NCBI RefSeq assembly: GCF_047249845.1
Contig: NZ_JBKTWO010000011.1
Coordinates: 1-64,000, forward strand
DNA from: Thomasclavelia sp047249845
GTDB taxonomy: Bacteria; Bacillota_I; Bacilli_A; Erysipelotrichales; Coprobacillaceae
Direction: 5' to 3'
DNA length: 64,000 nucleotides
A program made the translations under genes and the position numbers. Of the stretch, positions 52,213 to 60,728 are shown piece by piece. The notes under the pieces are model-generated. The model did no database searches, had not been told where the DNA came from, and was given only the letters and a program-made list of their open reading frames with translations. Within the stretch, counting starts at the first letter, position 1, and each line of letters starts with the position of its first letter.

Positions 52213-53193
52213 ATGTTTAAAATAGGAAATATTGAAATTGAAAATCAAGTTGTAATGGCGCCAATGGCAGGTATTACTAATATGGCTTTTCGAAAAATAA
52301 TTAAAGATTTTGGTGCTGGATTAGTTTATTCTGAGATGGTTAGTGATAAAGCGCTATGTTATGGAAATAATAAAACGATTGATATGCTTCAGGTTGATGA
52401 AGGAGAACATCCTGTTAGTATTCAATTATTTGGTGGTGAAGTAGAAACAATGGTCAAAGCAGCTAAATATATTGATGAGCATTCTAATTGTGACATTATT
52501 GATATTAATATGGGATGTCCTGTAAATAAAGTATTAAAAGCTGATGCAGGCAGTAAGCTGTTATTGTATCCAGATAAAATTTATGAGATTGTCAAAGGAG
52601 TTGTTGAAAATGTATCAAAACCGGTTACAGTAAAAATTCGCAGCGGCTTTGATAAAGAACATATTAATGCTGTTGAAGTTGCTAAATTGATTGAAAAAGC
52701 TGGTGCTAGTGCAATTGCTATTCATGGTAGAACGCGTTCACAAATGTATGAGGGATATGCTGATTGGGAAATTATTCGTCAAGTTAAAGAAGCGGTAAAT
52801 ATTCCAGTAATTGGCAATGGTGATATAAAAACTGTTGAAGATGCTCGTAAAATGCTTGCCGAAACAAAGGTAGATGCTGTGATGATTGGTCGTGCAGCTT
52901 TAGGGAATCCATGGTTAATCAAGCAAGTGGTAGAGTCATTGCGAACAGGTCAAGTAATTTGTGAACCAACTTATCAAGAAAAAATCACACAGTGCTTGGC
53001 ACATGCTAAAAGATTAATGGAAATAGAACCTGAAAAGGTGGCGATGTTTCAAATGCGCGGACATGCTCCTTGGTATATCAAAGGTTTAAAGTCTTCTGCA
53101 AGAGTAAAAAATGAATTATCAAAAATAGATACTTATGAACAACTAGAGATGATTTTAATGAAGTATCAGGAATATCTTAAAGAAATAATCTAG
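52213..53193 (+). CDS. dusB: tRNA-dihydrouridine synthase DusB
   Basis: A flavin enzyme that reduces uridines in the tRNA D-loop. The 326-residue protein has APMAGITNMAFRKI, SEMVSDKAL and the catalytic cysteine in INMGCPVNKV. KIRSGF, AIHGRTRSQMYEG, GNGDI and MIGRAALGNPW follow, the full FMN-barrel pattern. A TTG at 52198 opens the frame, but GAGGAG selects the ATG at 52213. In Bacillus dusB lies near hslO-folK-lysS, so the position is conserved. Confidence 0.95.
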   Translation: MFKIGNIEIENQVVMAPMAGITNMAFRKIIKDFGAGLVYSEMVSDKALCYGNNKTIDMLQVDEGEHPVSIQLFGGEVETMVKAAKYIDEHSNCDIIDINMGCPVNKVLKADAGSKLLLYPDKIYEIVKGVVENVSKPVTVKIRSGFDKEHINAVEVAKLIEKAGASAIAIHGRTRSQMYEGYADWEIIRQVKEAVNIPVIGNGDIKTVEDARKMLAETKVDAVMIGRAALGNPWLIKQVVESLRTGQVICEPTYQEKITQCLAHAKRLMEIEPEKVAMFQMRGHAPWYIKGLKSSARVKNELSKIDTYEQLEMILMKYQEYLKEII

Positions 53194-53196
53194 TAG

Positions 53197-53224
53197 TTGC
53201 ATGTGAAGGATATTTTGGTATAAT
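53197..53224 (+). promoter_or_regulatory. Sigma-A promoter of folD
   Basis: TTGCAT (53197-53202), 16 bases, TATAAT (53219-53224), 30 bases before the folD ATG. Confidence 0.7.
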
Positions 53225-53254
53225 TGAATTTAATAGTTTAAGGGGGATTTATCA

Positions 53255-54103
53255 ATGATTATAAGTGGTAAAGAAATAGCTTTAAAAATTAAAGATCAAT
53301 TAAAAAGTGAAGTTGAAACGATAAGAGAAAATTATTCACGTATACCTAAATTAGTGGTTATTCTGATAGGGGATAATCCAGCTAGCTTAACTTATGTAAG
53401 AAATAAGGAACGAGGATGTGCTTATATAGGAATTGAATCAAAAATTATAAAACATGATTCATCATTTAGTGAAAGTCAGTTGTTAAAAGAAATAGAACTT
53501 TTAAATAATGATGAAACAGTTGATGGTATTTTAGTGCAGTTGCCATTGCCTAAGCATATTAGTGAAGAAAAGGTACTTAATGCAATTTCCTTTGATAAGG
53601 ATGTTGATGGTTTTCATCCCCATAATGTAGCAAATCTTTTTTTAGGACAAAATTCTTTGGTACCATGTACCCCAAAAGGAATGTTAGTTTTATTAGAAAA
53701 AATAAATTATGATTTAAGTGGTAAAGAAGTTGTTATAGTAGGGAGAAGTAATATTGTTGGAAAACCGGTAGCTCTATTATGTTTACAAAAAAATGCTACT
53801 GTAACAATAGCACATAGTAAAACAAAAGATTTAAAGAAAGTATGTTCACGTGCTGATGTTTTAATTGCTGCGATTGGGAAACCGAAGTTTTTTAATCATG
53901 AGTATATAAAAGATGGTGCTGTTGTTTTAGATGTGGGGATTAATCGTGATGAGAATAATAAATTATGTGGTGATGTGGATTTTGAAGATGTCAAAGATAA
54001 AGTAAAAGCAATTACTCCAGTTCCTGGGGGAATTGGACCAATGACAATAACAATGTTAATGCAAAATACTATTGAAGCTTTTTATAAACGGAATGGTGAA
54101 TAA
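53255..54103 (+). CDS. folD: Methylenetetrahydrofolate dehydrogenase/cyclohydrolase FolD
   Basis: FolD interconverts 5,10-methylene- and 10-formyl-tetrahydrofolate with NADP. The 282-residue protein has SLTYVRNKERGC with the catalytic Tyr and Lys, VDGILVQLPLPKHI, VDGFHPHN, the nucleotide-binding VIVGRSNIVGKPVA and the C-terminal ITPVPGGIGPMTITML. All family motifs are intact. It has its own promoter and is followed one base later by a DUF951 gene. Confidence 0.97.
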   Translation: MIISGKEIALKIKDQLKSEVETIRENYSRIPKLVVILIGDNPASLTYVRNKERGCAYIGIESKIIKHDSSFSESQLLKEIELLNNDETVDGILVQLPLPKHISEEKVLNAISFDKDVDGFHPHNVANLFLGQNSLVPCTPKGMLVLLEKINYDLSGKEVVIVGRSNIVGKPVALLCLQKNATVTIAHSKTKDLKKVCSRADVLIAAIGKPKFFNHEYIKDGAVVLDVGINRDENNKLCGDVDFEDVKDKVKAITPVPGGIGPMTITMLMQNTIEAFYKRNGE

Positions 54104-54104
54104 T

Positions 54105-54284
54105 ATGGATTATAAATTAAATGATATAGTAGAAATGAAAAAGACTCATCCATGTAAAAAATCTAGTCAATGGCAAATAATTAGAATGGGTGCAGATATA
54201 AAAATCAAATGTTTAGGCTGTGGCGCAGTAGTAATGTTTCCTCGTCGGGAATTTGAAAAGAAATTAAAAAAAGTTATAGTGTAA
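54105..54284 (+). CDS. DUF951 family protein
   Basis: A 59-residue protein with the DUF951 pattern: an N-terminal LNDIVEMKKTHPC, then WQIIRMGADIKIKCLGCG, then VMFPRREFEKKLKKV. The Cys before the WxxxRxGxDIxxxCxxCG core, together with CLGCG, could bind zinc. The family is widespread in Firmicutes and often sits near ychF or parB; no function is agreed. The frame opens inside folD at 54072, but the ATG at 54105 gives the conserved start. Confidence 0.85.
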   Translation: MDYKLNDIVEMKKTHPCKKSSQWQIIRMGADIKIKCLGCGAVVMFPRREFEKKLKKVIV

Positions 54285-54337
54285 TATGGATGAAGATATA
54301 TTAGATGAAGATTTAGATAATATTATAGATATATATT

Positions 54338-54357
54338 GGCACGAAAGTGCCTTTTAT
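54338..54357 (+). terminator. Terminator of the folD operon
   Basis: Stem GGCAC/GTGCC (54338-54342 and 54347-54351) with a GAAA loop and TTTTAT. Confidence 0.85.
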
Positions 54358-54536
54358 ATTATATAGATATATCTTAAATAGACTATGGGTTATATTTAAA
54401 TTAATAATTATAAAAATAATCTATTAATAAAATATTACTATTATATTATTTAGGTTCAAAGATATTTAAATAATTTTATTTATAAAAATTAGATATTATA
54501 GAAAGGTTATAAAAAACTTTTTATACAAGGAAAAAA

Positions 54537-54558
54537 CCCTTTTGGGACAAAGGGCTTT
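54537..54558 (-). terminator. Terminator-like hairpin, mainly minus strand
   Basis: CCCTTT/AAAGGG (54537-54542 and 54549-54554) with six T residues on the minus strand and CTTTTAAT on the plus strand. It may end the thioesterase transcript 260 bases away. Confidence 0.6.
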
Positions 54559-54633
54559 TAATATCTGTATTCTATACGGGAAAACGAATACTATTATAGA
54601 TATTTGGGACACAATTATAATATCATATAATTT

Positions 54634-54687
54634 TGAAAATAATTTTCATATGTTGAAAATTGATTTTCATTATCTGAAAATTATTCA
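54634..54687. repeat. Three phased palindromes
   Basis: Three dyads of the type TGAAAAT-n-ATTTTCA begin at 54634, 54654 and 54675, a step of about 20-21 bases or two helical turns. They stand in a 450-base AT-rich gap (54358-54813) that otherwise holds only the hairpin at 54537. The open frame at 54542-54751 runs through them and has no support. Confidence 0.45.
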
Positions 54688-54813
54688 TTATGTAATGAAA
54701 AGAAGCAAATTTTTTAGATTAATCATAATATTTGAAAAATCAAAAAAGTAATAAATTTAAAATTTTGAAACTGGATTTTTTTATCTTTCATAATTAAGAA
54801 TTTTTAATTTATT

Positions 54814-55551
54814 TTATATGGAGTTTGTATAGCCACCAAACTCAAAATATGTAGTTTTATCATCAGTAGATTTAAATACTATTTTGACATAATCTTTTCC
54901 TATGTATCTATATATTTTAGCAGTTGTGTTAGGGGTCATCTCTTTTTTGAACATGACACTTATTTCTTTAAAGTAATTTTTATCAAAGAATTTTATTGGT
55001 ATGGCATCAAATGCCCATTCAAAATAACGACTATTATTTAAATGTTGATTAACATCAACATCACTATATAAAACTGTTCTTTCCATTATATAAGATAATT
55101 CTACATTATCAGATATTTCATTATAACTGCTAATAGTATAATTATATGGAATGATTTCAGGCATATCTATTCCAGCTTTTTCAGGTTTGATGATTCTTCT
55201 CTTTTTTAAATCAATCAATGTCCATAATGAATATATAGATGCAATTTCTTCTCCATTTTCATCTTCTACCCAATAGTTACGTGTAAACTGGATTCTTTTA
55301 TACCCGCTGGCACGTGTAGATAATTTAATTAGCTCATTAATTTTAATTGGACGTTTTAAAATAATTGTTTCTTTAGTTAAAACAAAACCATATTTCTCTG
55401 ATAAATTATTATTCCATATTCCTATTTGTAAAGCATTTATAGTAGCTAAATCTGATAATTTAGACATTAGATTAGAAATCTGATAGTTTCCTTGATAATC
55501 AGCTTCTTGACATTGTACTAATATTTTTAAAGATGAAATTGTATTTTCCAT
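54814..55551 (-). CDS. Acyl-ACP thioesterase
   Basis: A 245-residue double-hotdog protein of the FatA-like bacterial family, which releases fatty acids from acyl carrier protein. The N-terminal hotdog has CQEADYQGNYQISNLMSKLSDLAT and RASGYKRIQFTRNYWVED. The second hotdog has SDVDVNQHLNNSRYFEWAFDA, where the Asn-His pair is the expected catalytic region. AAGGAG lies before its ATG. It is a single gene, divergent from the carboxypeptidase. It may supply free fatty acids or set chain length; the substrate is not predictable. Confidence 0.9.
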   Translation of the reverse strand: MENTISSLKILVQCQEADYQGNYQISNLMSKLSDLATINALQIGIWNNNLSEKYGFVLTKETIILKRPIKINELIKLSTRASGYKRIQFTRNYWVEDENGEEIASIYSLWTLIDLKKRRIIKPEKAGIDMPEIIPYNYTISSYNEISDNVELSYIMERTVLYSDVDVNQHLNNSRYFEWAFDAIPIKFFDKNYFKEISVMFKKEMTPNTTAKIYRYIGKDYVKIVFKSTDDKTTYFEFGGYTNSI

Positions 55552-55708
55552 AATTTACTCCTTCATTTGGTATTTTTTTAACTTAATAAGTCAATATTAT
55601 TATAATAATGCAAAAAAAATACATTGTATAGTAAATGTTCATAAAAAAATTAATATTTTTATGATATGATTATCTAAATAATATATTTATTATTTTCGAG
55701 GTAGAGAG

Positions 55709-56593
55709 ATGAAGCGAAGATTAAATAAAAAGAGAGTTGCTATTGTAGTAATTATTTTTATAGCCATTATTTCAATGATTATATATTTAGTAACAAATAT
55801 AATAACATTAATAAATACACCTGATGAAATAAAAATAAAAAAAGCCCCTTCAAAAAATCCAATTACATTAATAAATTATTATACGTCATCAAATAAAGAA
55901 CGTTATACAAATTATAAAAATAAACATTCTGATTTATCTGATGAGGATGTGGTTACATATGTTAATATGAATTTAGATTATAATTTTTATGAACATATTA
56001 TTTTTCAGCCTAATCCTAATGAACTGAATACTATTGTAAATAAATATTATCGATTAGATAATAATTTTGTTCCAGATGATCTTATTTACATCAATGATGG
56101 CTATACTAGCTCTAGTGATCCGGCATATAAATATCGAAAACATCAAATGTCTCGAGTAGTTTATGATGATTTTGTAGCTTTAAGAAATAAATGTCGAGAA
56201 AAAGGAATCAGCTTTTATGTTGTAAGTGGTTATCGCTCAACACCAGCACAAGAAAAGAGTTATCGTCATATGGCAAATACTTATAGTGTTGAAGAAGCTG
56301 ATAAAACTTGCAGTCGTCCAGGGCATAGCGAGCATACTCTAGGATTAGCTTGTGATGTAGCATTAGATACTTATTCTTTTGAAAACATTGTTAACCATCC
56401 TGAGTATCAATGGTTTGCTGGAATATTAGCTGATTATGGTTTTATTATTCGTTATCCTGAGGGAAAAGATTCATTAACTGGTTATAGTTATGAACCTTGG
56501 CATCTTCGTTATTTAGGAAGGGATTTAGCAAAAAAGGTATATAATAGTAACCTTACTTATGATGAGTATTATGCACGTAATTTTATATCATAG
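55709..56593 (+). CDS. D-alanyl-D-alanine carboxypeptidase, VanY type
   Basis: A zinc peptidase that trims the terminal D-Ala from peptidoglycan stem peptides. The 294-residue protein has an N-terminal membrane anchor (about 9-33) and a 100-residue stalk. The M15B domain has VVSGYRSTPAQEKSY, the zinc motif SRPGHSEHTLGLACDVA (SxHxxGxAxD form), and YEPWHLRYLG with the second zinc histidine. All catalytic residues are present. A GAGGTAGAG site precedes the ATG. No vancomycin-resistance genes are nearby, so it is likely a housekeeping cell-wall enzyme. Confidence 0.93.
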   Translation: MKRRLNKKRVAIVVIIFIAIISMIIYLVTNIITLINTPDEIKIKKAPSKNPITLINYYTSSNKERYTNYKNKHSDLSDEDVVTYVNMNLDYNFYEHIIFQPNPNELNTIVNKYYRLDNNFVPDDLIYINDGYTSSSDPAYKYRKHQMSRVVYDDFVALRNKCREKGISFYVVSGYRSTPAQEKSYRHMANTYSVEEADKTCSRPGHSEHTLGLACDVALDTYSFENIVNHPEYQWFAGILADYGFIIRYPEGKDSLTGYSYEPWHLRYLGRDLAKKVYNSNLTYDEYYARNFIS

Positions 56594-56617
56594 CCTGTTT
56601 AATTAAGCAGGTTTTTG
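56593..56617 (+). terminator. Terminator after the carboxypeptidase
   Basis: A palindromic stem CCTG-TTTAA/TTAAG-CAGG (56594-56611) followed by TTTTTG. Confidence 0.7.
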
Positions 56618-56715
56618 TTATAATTATTAATTATTATTAAATTTTATTAATTTTTATATAGGATAATTGGACAATTTCTTGTATAATGATTTTATTGAAA
56701 GAAGGAGTATATCTA

Positions 56716-57207
56716 ATGAATGCTATTTTTAATATTTTACCTCTTTTGGTATTCTTAGCCTTATTATGGTTTACATACATAAATATTTCTTATGGTGTTA
56801 CAATGTATTTGGCAACTAAAGAAGATCATACTTTAACATCATGTCTCAGTGATTCTGGTAAATATTTTTATATTATTTTATTAATTCTTTATATTGGTGT
56901 TTTTATAATATGCTCTTCAATTATGATTTTAAGTACTATTAATAATAATTTAAATAGTGCATATATACCACTCAATATTCTTACAATTATTACTTTAGGT
57001 GTAAGTGTTTTTTTACAACAAATTATTTATGTTGGTCATCGACAAATGATGATTGGTAAAATTAAACTTGATTATCGAAAAATAAAACGTGTTACATATC
57101 CAAAAACTAAAAAGCTGAGATTTGTTTATGGTCAAAGAACATTTGAGACCCCTTTACGTTTTATAGATGATTTTAAATTAAAGAAAGCATTACAAAAAGC
57201 TAGATAA
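56716..57207 (+). CDS. Small membrane protein, unknown
   Basis: A 163-residue protein with three hydrophobic segments (about 3-30, 50-78 and 88-113) and a basic C-terminal region of about 50 residues with KKLRFVYGQRTFETPL. I do not recognise it. The frame opens at 56686, but AAGGAG at 56702 selects the ATG at 56716. A strong hairpin at 57212 ends it, so it is a single-gene unit. Confidence 0.65.
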   Translation: MNAIFNILPLLVFLALLWFTYINISYGVTMYLATKEDHTLTSCLSDSGKYFYIILLILYIGVFIICSSIMILSTINNNLNSAYIPLNILTIITLGVSVFLQQIIYVGHRQMMIGKIKLDYRKIKRVTYPKTKKLRFVYGQRTFETPLRFIDDFKLKKALQKAR

Positions 57208-57211
57208 AAGT

Positions 57212-57240
57212 ATTAAAAGGGACATTGTCCCTTTTAATAT
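57212..57240 (+). terminator. Terminator after the small membrane protein
   Basis: ATTAAAAGGGA (57212) pairs with TCCCTTTTAAT (ending 57238), with a 5-base loop. The T-rich right arm ends transcription. Confidence 0.85.
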
Positions 57241-57312
57241 ATAGGGCTAATAATATTAAGTAGTGACTAATTTAGGTAAAATACCGTATAATAAAAATAG
57301 AGAAGAGGTGGC

Positions 57313-57879
57313 ATGATGATTTTAGATTATCCAAAAGTATATAAAAAAAATAAGTGTGTGAGTCATGGCGGTAATCAAGAATGGTTTTTAGATTCTTGGG
57401 CAAGAAAAGCGGGATGTGCCAGTGTAAGTGCCACAGATATTTTTCTTTATTATACAAAAAAAGAACATAAAATTAATGAAAATGTGTATTTAGATCATAT
57501 GATTGAAATGTTTAAATTGATGAAACCTAAAGAAAGAGGATTTCCATATGCCTATTTGTATGCTCGCAGATTAAGTAGATTATTAAATAATTGTAAATAT
57601 ATTATTTTCAGAAGACCGAGTGTAAATGTTGCTAGTAAGATAGTTAAAGAGAGTATTAACAGTAATAATCCATTGGGGTTGTTGATTTTGACACATCGTC
57701 GTCGTGAGATACGTGATGATTTATGGCATTGGGTGACAATAGTTGGCTATGAAGAAAGTAAGAAAGGGATAGATATAATTTTTTTAGATTGTGGTGAAAT
57801 AAAGCGGATTCCTGCAAGAATTATGTTTGAAAAAAGTCGTTTTAATGTGGTTAAAATGGTTAGATTTTTTTATAAATAA
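57313..57879 (+). CDS. Putative papain-like (C39-like) cysteine peptidase, cytosolic
   Basis: A 188-residue protein without a signal peptide. AGCASVSATDIFLYY near residue 33 resembles the catalytic cysteine helix of C39/papain-like enzymes, with a Gln in NQEW before it as a possible oxyanion residue. DLWHWVTIVGYEE near residue 138 supplies the histidine and FLDCGE near 155 a possible third residue. The order Gln-Cys-His-Asp fits. The substrate is unknown, and a non-peptidase role is possible. GAGGTGG precedes tandem ATGs. It converges on rlmA. Confidence 0.55.
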   Translation: MMILDYPKVYKKNKCVSHGGNQEWFLDSWARKAGCASVSATDIFLYYTKKEHKINENVYLDHMIEMFKLMKPKERGFPYAYLYARRLSRLLNNCKYIIFRRPSVNVASKIVKESINSNNPLGLLILTHRRREIRDDLWHWVTIVGYEESKKGIDIIFLDCGEIKRIPARIMFEKSRFNVVKMVRFFYK

Positions 57880-57881
57880 AA

Positions 57882-57899
57882 AGACATGATAACATGTCT
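57882..57899 (-). terminator. Terminator of rlmA
   Basis: Stem AGACATG/CATGTCT (57882-57888 and 57893-57899) with a T-rich tail on the minus strand. It overlaps the rlmA stop codon. Confidence 0.75.
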
Positions 57900-58704
57900 A
57901 AGTGCGATAAACAGTGATTTTAATATCTATAGTAACAGTTAGTTTTTCTAATGTGTCAAGAACGTTACGACGTTCTTTTTTAATATGATAATAATGTGGT
58001 GTCATCTTTAATAAATTTAAAACATCTTCACGATTATCAATATGTATCGAGTGTACAAGATCATAACTTTCAACTGTTTCAAAATTTAAACGAATATATT
58101 TATCACTTTTAACTTTAATTTCATCATATATTAATTCTTTTATTTCAATTAAGTGATTAGGATTAGCTGTTACATGAATAATATATCCTCCGTTTTTAAG
58201 TGTGCGTTTTAATTCATCTTGATTAACAACAGTAAATAAGGCTGTAATGAAATCTAGAGAGTGATCAAGAAAAGGAAGATTTTTACTATTACCGACTAAC
58301 CAATATACATCTTTAGTATATCTTGTTGCCATATTAATAGCTTCCTTAGAAATATCTAAACCATATATTATATCCTGGTTAAAAATTTCATTGAGACCAC
58401 GAGTATAGTAACCTTCACCACATCCTAAATCTAAAATATTTAATTTAATATTATCACGATATTTTTTAATACAATCAACAACATTATTTAAAATAATATC
58501 ATAATAACCATTAGTCAAATAGGCTTTTCTAGCAACAAGACTTTCTTTGCTATCACCAGGATTATTAGTTGCTTTATCAGGATTTAATAATAAATTTAAA
58601 TATTTACTTTTGGCAATATCATAACAATGACCATTAGTGCATTTATATGAATTTCCTATTTGTACAATTGCCTCATGGCATTTAGGACAAGCTAATTTAT
58701 GCAT
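57898..58704 (-). CDS. rlmA: 23S rRNA (guanine-N1)-methyltransferase RlmA
   Basis: RlmA methylates N1 of G745 or G748 in 23S rRNA helix 35. The 268-residue protein has an N-terminal zinc module CPKC-...-CTNGHC (residues 6-28) with the family stretch YDIAKSKYLNLLL and GDSKESLVARKAYL. The SAM-binding LDLGCGEGYYT is near residue 90, then LDISKEAI and AMTRYTKDVYW-type sequence. RlmA(II) (TlrB) homologues give tylosin resistance in some bacteria; which subtype this is cannot be told. It shares a back-to-back promoter region with the phosphoesterase. Confidence 0.92.
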   Translation of the reverse strand: MHKLACPKCHEAIVQIGNSYKCTNGHCYDIAKSKYLNLLLNPDKATNNPGDSKESLVARKAYLTNGYYDIILNNVVDCIKKYRDNIKLNILDLGCGEGYYTRGLNEIFNQDIIYGLDISKEAINMATRYTKDVYWLVGNSKNLPFLDHSLDFITALFTVVNQDELKRTLKNGGYIIHVTANPNHLIEIKELIYDEIKVKSDKYIRLNFETVESYDLVHSIHIDNREDVLNLLKMTPHYYHIKKERRNVLDTLEKLTVTIDIKITVYRT

Positions 58705-58722
58705 AATTTCACCTCAAAGACA

Positions 58723-58752
58723 TTATACCATAAATATAAACTATGGTATAAT
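58723..58752. promoter_or_regulatory. Overlapping divergent promoters
   Basis: TATACCATA (58724) and TATGGTATA (58742) form a palindrome in which each arm creates a TGGTATAAT extended -10, one reading right (58744-58752), one reading left (58731-58723). The two promoters of rlmA and the phosphoesterase thus occupy the same 30 bases. Confidence 0.65.
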
Positions 58753-58777
58753 AATAAATTGAAGGAGATGATTAGTA

Positions 58778-59848
58778 ATGAGCTGGTTCATTTTGATGGA
58801 AATGACCTTAGTAGCTATTATGACAGTTTATTTGGCTTATCATACTCGGTTAGTATTTGCGAAGGCTAGATATCGTAATATTATTACAGTTATTATTGTT
58901 TTATGCTTAATTATTTTATGTTTGTATGATTTAATATTTTTTGGTTTTTTAGTTAATGCATGTATTTGTTTTGTGATTTTTGATATTATTAATCTAATAT
59001 TGTATAAAACAAAATTTAATCATTACTTTAAATTTATTTATCGTCGAGGAATGGTAGCTTTGGCAGCTAGTATTGTTTTAAGCTGCTATGGAATGTATAA
59101 TGCTAAAAATACACTTATAACGACATATAATGTTGAGATAAATAAAGATTTTAATGATAAATCATTGATGGTTATTTCTGATGTTCATTTAGGTACGATT
59201 GTTTCTAAAACAGACCTAACAAAGATTTCTAATCATGCTAGTGCAATTAATCCAGATGCAATTATATTGTTAGGGGATATTTTTGATGAAAATACAACAC
59301 AAGATGAAGTGGATTATGCAATGAAAGTATTTTACAACTTATCATCTAAATATCCTATATATTTTGTTGAAGGAAATCATGAAATTGGTTTTCAAGGTGG
59401 TTCACCTTTAAAAGAATTTGATCTTATAAATAGATTAAAGGATAGTGGAGTTAATGTTTTATTAGATGAAGCAGTTATGTTGGATGACATTTATTTAATT
59501 GGGCGTAAAGATTATGTTATTAAAAAAAGGGAGTCTTTAGAAGTAATAACAGATGATATTAATGAAGATAAACCATTGGTATTACTAGAACATCAACCTA
59601 AAAATTATAAAGATAATGCTAAATTAGGTATTGATCTTCAACTTTCAGGACATACTCACGCTGGACAAATATTTCCTCTTAATTATTTTTTTGAATTAAT
59701 AAATGTAAATGATATGAACTATGGAATTAAAAAAGATGGGAATTTCCATGCGATTGTATCTTCTGGTATGGGAGGCTGGGGATATAGCATCCGAACAGCT
59801 AGTCATAGTGAAATCGTTGTGGTAAATTTATCTAGTAAACATGAGTAA
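58778..59848 (+). CDS. Membrane metallophosphoesterase (YkuE/YaeI-like)
   Basis: A 356-residue protein with four N-terminal membrane segments (about 2-22, 33-53, 58-76 and 88-108) and a C-terminal calcineurin-like phosphoesterase. Metal motifs are in order: SDVHLG, LLGDIFDE, EGNHE, LEHQP and LSGHTHAGQ. All are intact. The relatives YkuE and YaeI act on lipids or uncharacterised envelope substrates. GAAGGAG precedes the ATG. Confidence 0.9.
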   Translation: MSWFILMEMTLVAIMTVYLAYHTRLVFAKARYRNIITVIIVLCLIILCLYDLIFFGFLVNACICFVIFDIINLILYKTKFNHYFKFIYRRGMVALAASIVLSCYGMYNAKNTLITTYNVEINKDFNDKSLMVISDVHLGTIVSKTDLTKISNHASAINPDAIILLGDIFDENTTQDEVDYAMKVFYNLSSKYPIYFVEGNHEIGFQGGSPLKEFDLINRLKDSGVNVLLDEAVMLDDIYLIGRKDYVIKKRESLEVITDDINEDKPLVLLEHQPKNYKDNAKLGIDLQLSGHTHAGQIFPLNYFFELINVNDMNYGIKKDGNFHAIVSSGMGGWGYSIRTASHSEIVVVNLSSKHE

Positions 59849-59875
59849 TAATTATTATAGTTAAGGAGCGGGATA

Positions 59876-60430
59876 ATGAATATAGATATAGAAATTGCTA
59901 AACCTGAGGATGTTAAAAGATTACTTAAAATTTATCAACCATATGTTTTAAATACAGCAATAACTTTTGAATATGAAGTTCCAAGTATTAAAGAGTTTAG
60001 GCAGCGAATAATTAATACTTTGAAAAATTATCCATATTTAGTTGCAAAAATAGATGATGAAATAGTTGGATATGCATATACATCAGCATTTAAAAATCGT
60101 GCAGCTTATAACTGGTCTGTAGAAACTTCAGTTTATGTAGACGTCGATTATCATAATATTGGAATTGGCAAGACATTATATCGAGTTTTAGAAGATATTT
60201 CTAAAAAGCAAAATATATTAAATATGAATGCGTGTATAGCGATTCCAAATGAGAGAAGTATTTCATTTCATCATCATATGGGGTATGTTCAAGTTGCTTA
60301 TTTTCATCAATGTGGATATAAGTTAGATAAGTGGTATGATATGGTTTGGATGGAAAAAATGCTTGGAGAACATAGAAGGGAACCAGAAGCATTTATTCCT
60401 TTTTCTAAGCTGGATTACTATCTTGATTAG
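59876..60430 (+). CDS. GNAT acetyltransferase, phosphinothricin-acetyltransferase-like
   Basis: A 184-residue GNAT. It has RLLKIYQPYVLNTAITFEYEVPS at the N-terminus, as in the PAT/YwnH group, then VGYAYTSAFKNRAAYNWSVETSVYVD, and the acetyl-CoA loop HNIGIGKTLYRVLED. PNERSISFHHHMGY comes near the end. Proteins of this type acetylate methionine sulfoximine or phosphinothricin analogues; the real substrate is unknown. GGAG lies just before the ATG. Confidence 0.9.
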   Translation: MNIDIEIAKPEDVKRLLKIYQPYVLNTAITFEYEVPSIKEFRQRIINTLKNYPYLVAKIDDEIVGYAYTSAFKNRAAYNWSVETSVYVDVDYHNIGIGKTLYRVLEDISKKQNILNMNACIAIPNERSISFHHHMGYVQVAYFHQCGYKLDKWYDMVWMEKMLGEHRREPEAFIPFSKLDYYLD

Positions 60431-60458
60431 CAGTATAATATTTTAGGAGGAAGACAAA

Positions 60459-60728
60459 ATGCGATTGTTTAAGAGAAATAAAAGTGTTGATTTAGATGAG
60501 ATTTTTAAAACAAAATATAAAGAGATAAATAAAATTATTGCTGATGGTCAAAATGAACTTGATTTACAAATTCAGATTTCACTATTTATGCTGGCTTATG
60601 AAAAATATAATGATTTATTAGCTTTAATTGATCAAGGTGTTGATTATGATCGTAAACATTTTGAAATACTACAGAAGGATTTAAAAAAACAAATTGATTT
60701 ATTAAAGGGTCTAGAAAATGAAAATTAA
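60459..60728 (+). CDS. Small helical protein upstream of the SpoU methyltransferase
   Basis: I do not recognise this 89-residue protein. A basic start (RLFKRNKS) is followed by about 75 residues that should form two or three amphipathic helices, without Cys or catalytic motifs. AGGAGG precedes the ATG. The methyltransferase starts 11 bases before its stop, so translation is coupled and the two may cooperate. Confidence 0.65.
   Translation: MRLFKRNKSVDLDEIFKTKYKEINKIIADGQNELDLQIQISLFMLAYEKYNDLLALIDQGVDYDRKHFEILQKDLKKQIDLLKGLENEN

Noticed and set aside
54286..54366. A 26-codon acidic open frame right after the DUF951 gene
   Set aside because: It has no ribosome site of its own and runs through the GGCAC/GTGCC terminator, so it is most likely the untranslated end of the folD transcript.
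54542..54751. A 69-codon open frame in the AT-rich gap before the thioesterase
   Set aside because: It starts inside a hairpin without a proper start or ribosome site, and its sequence reflects the palindrome repeats.
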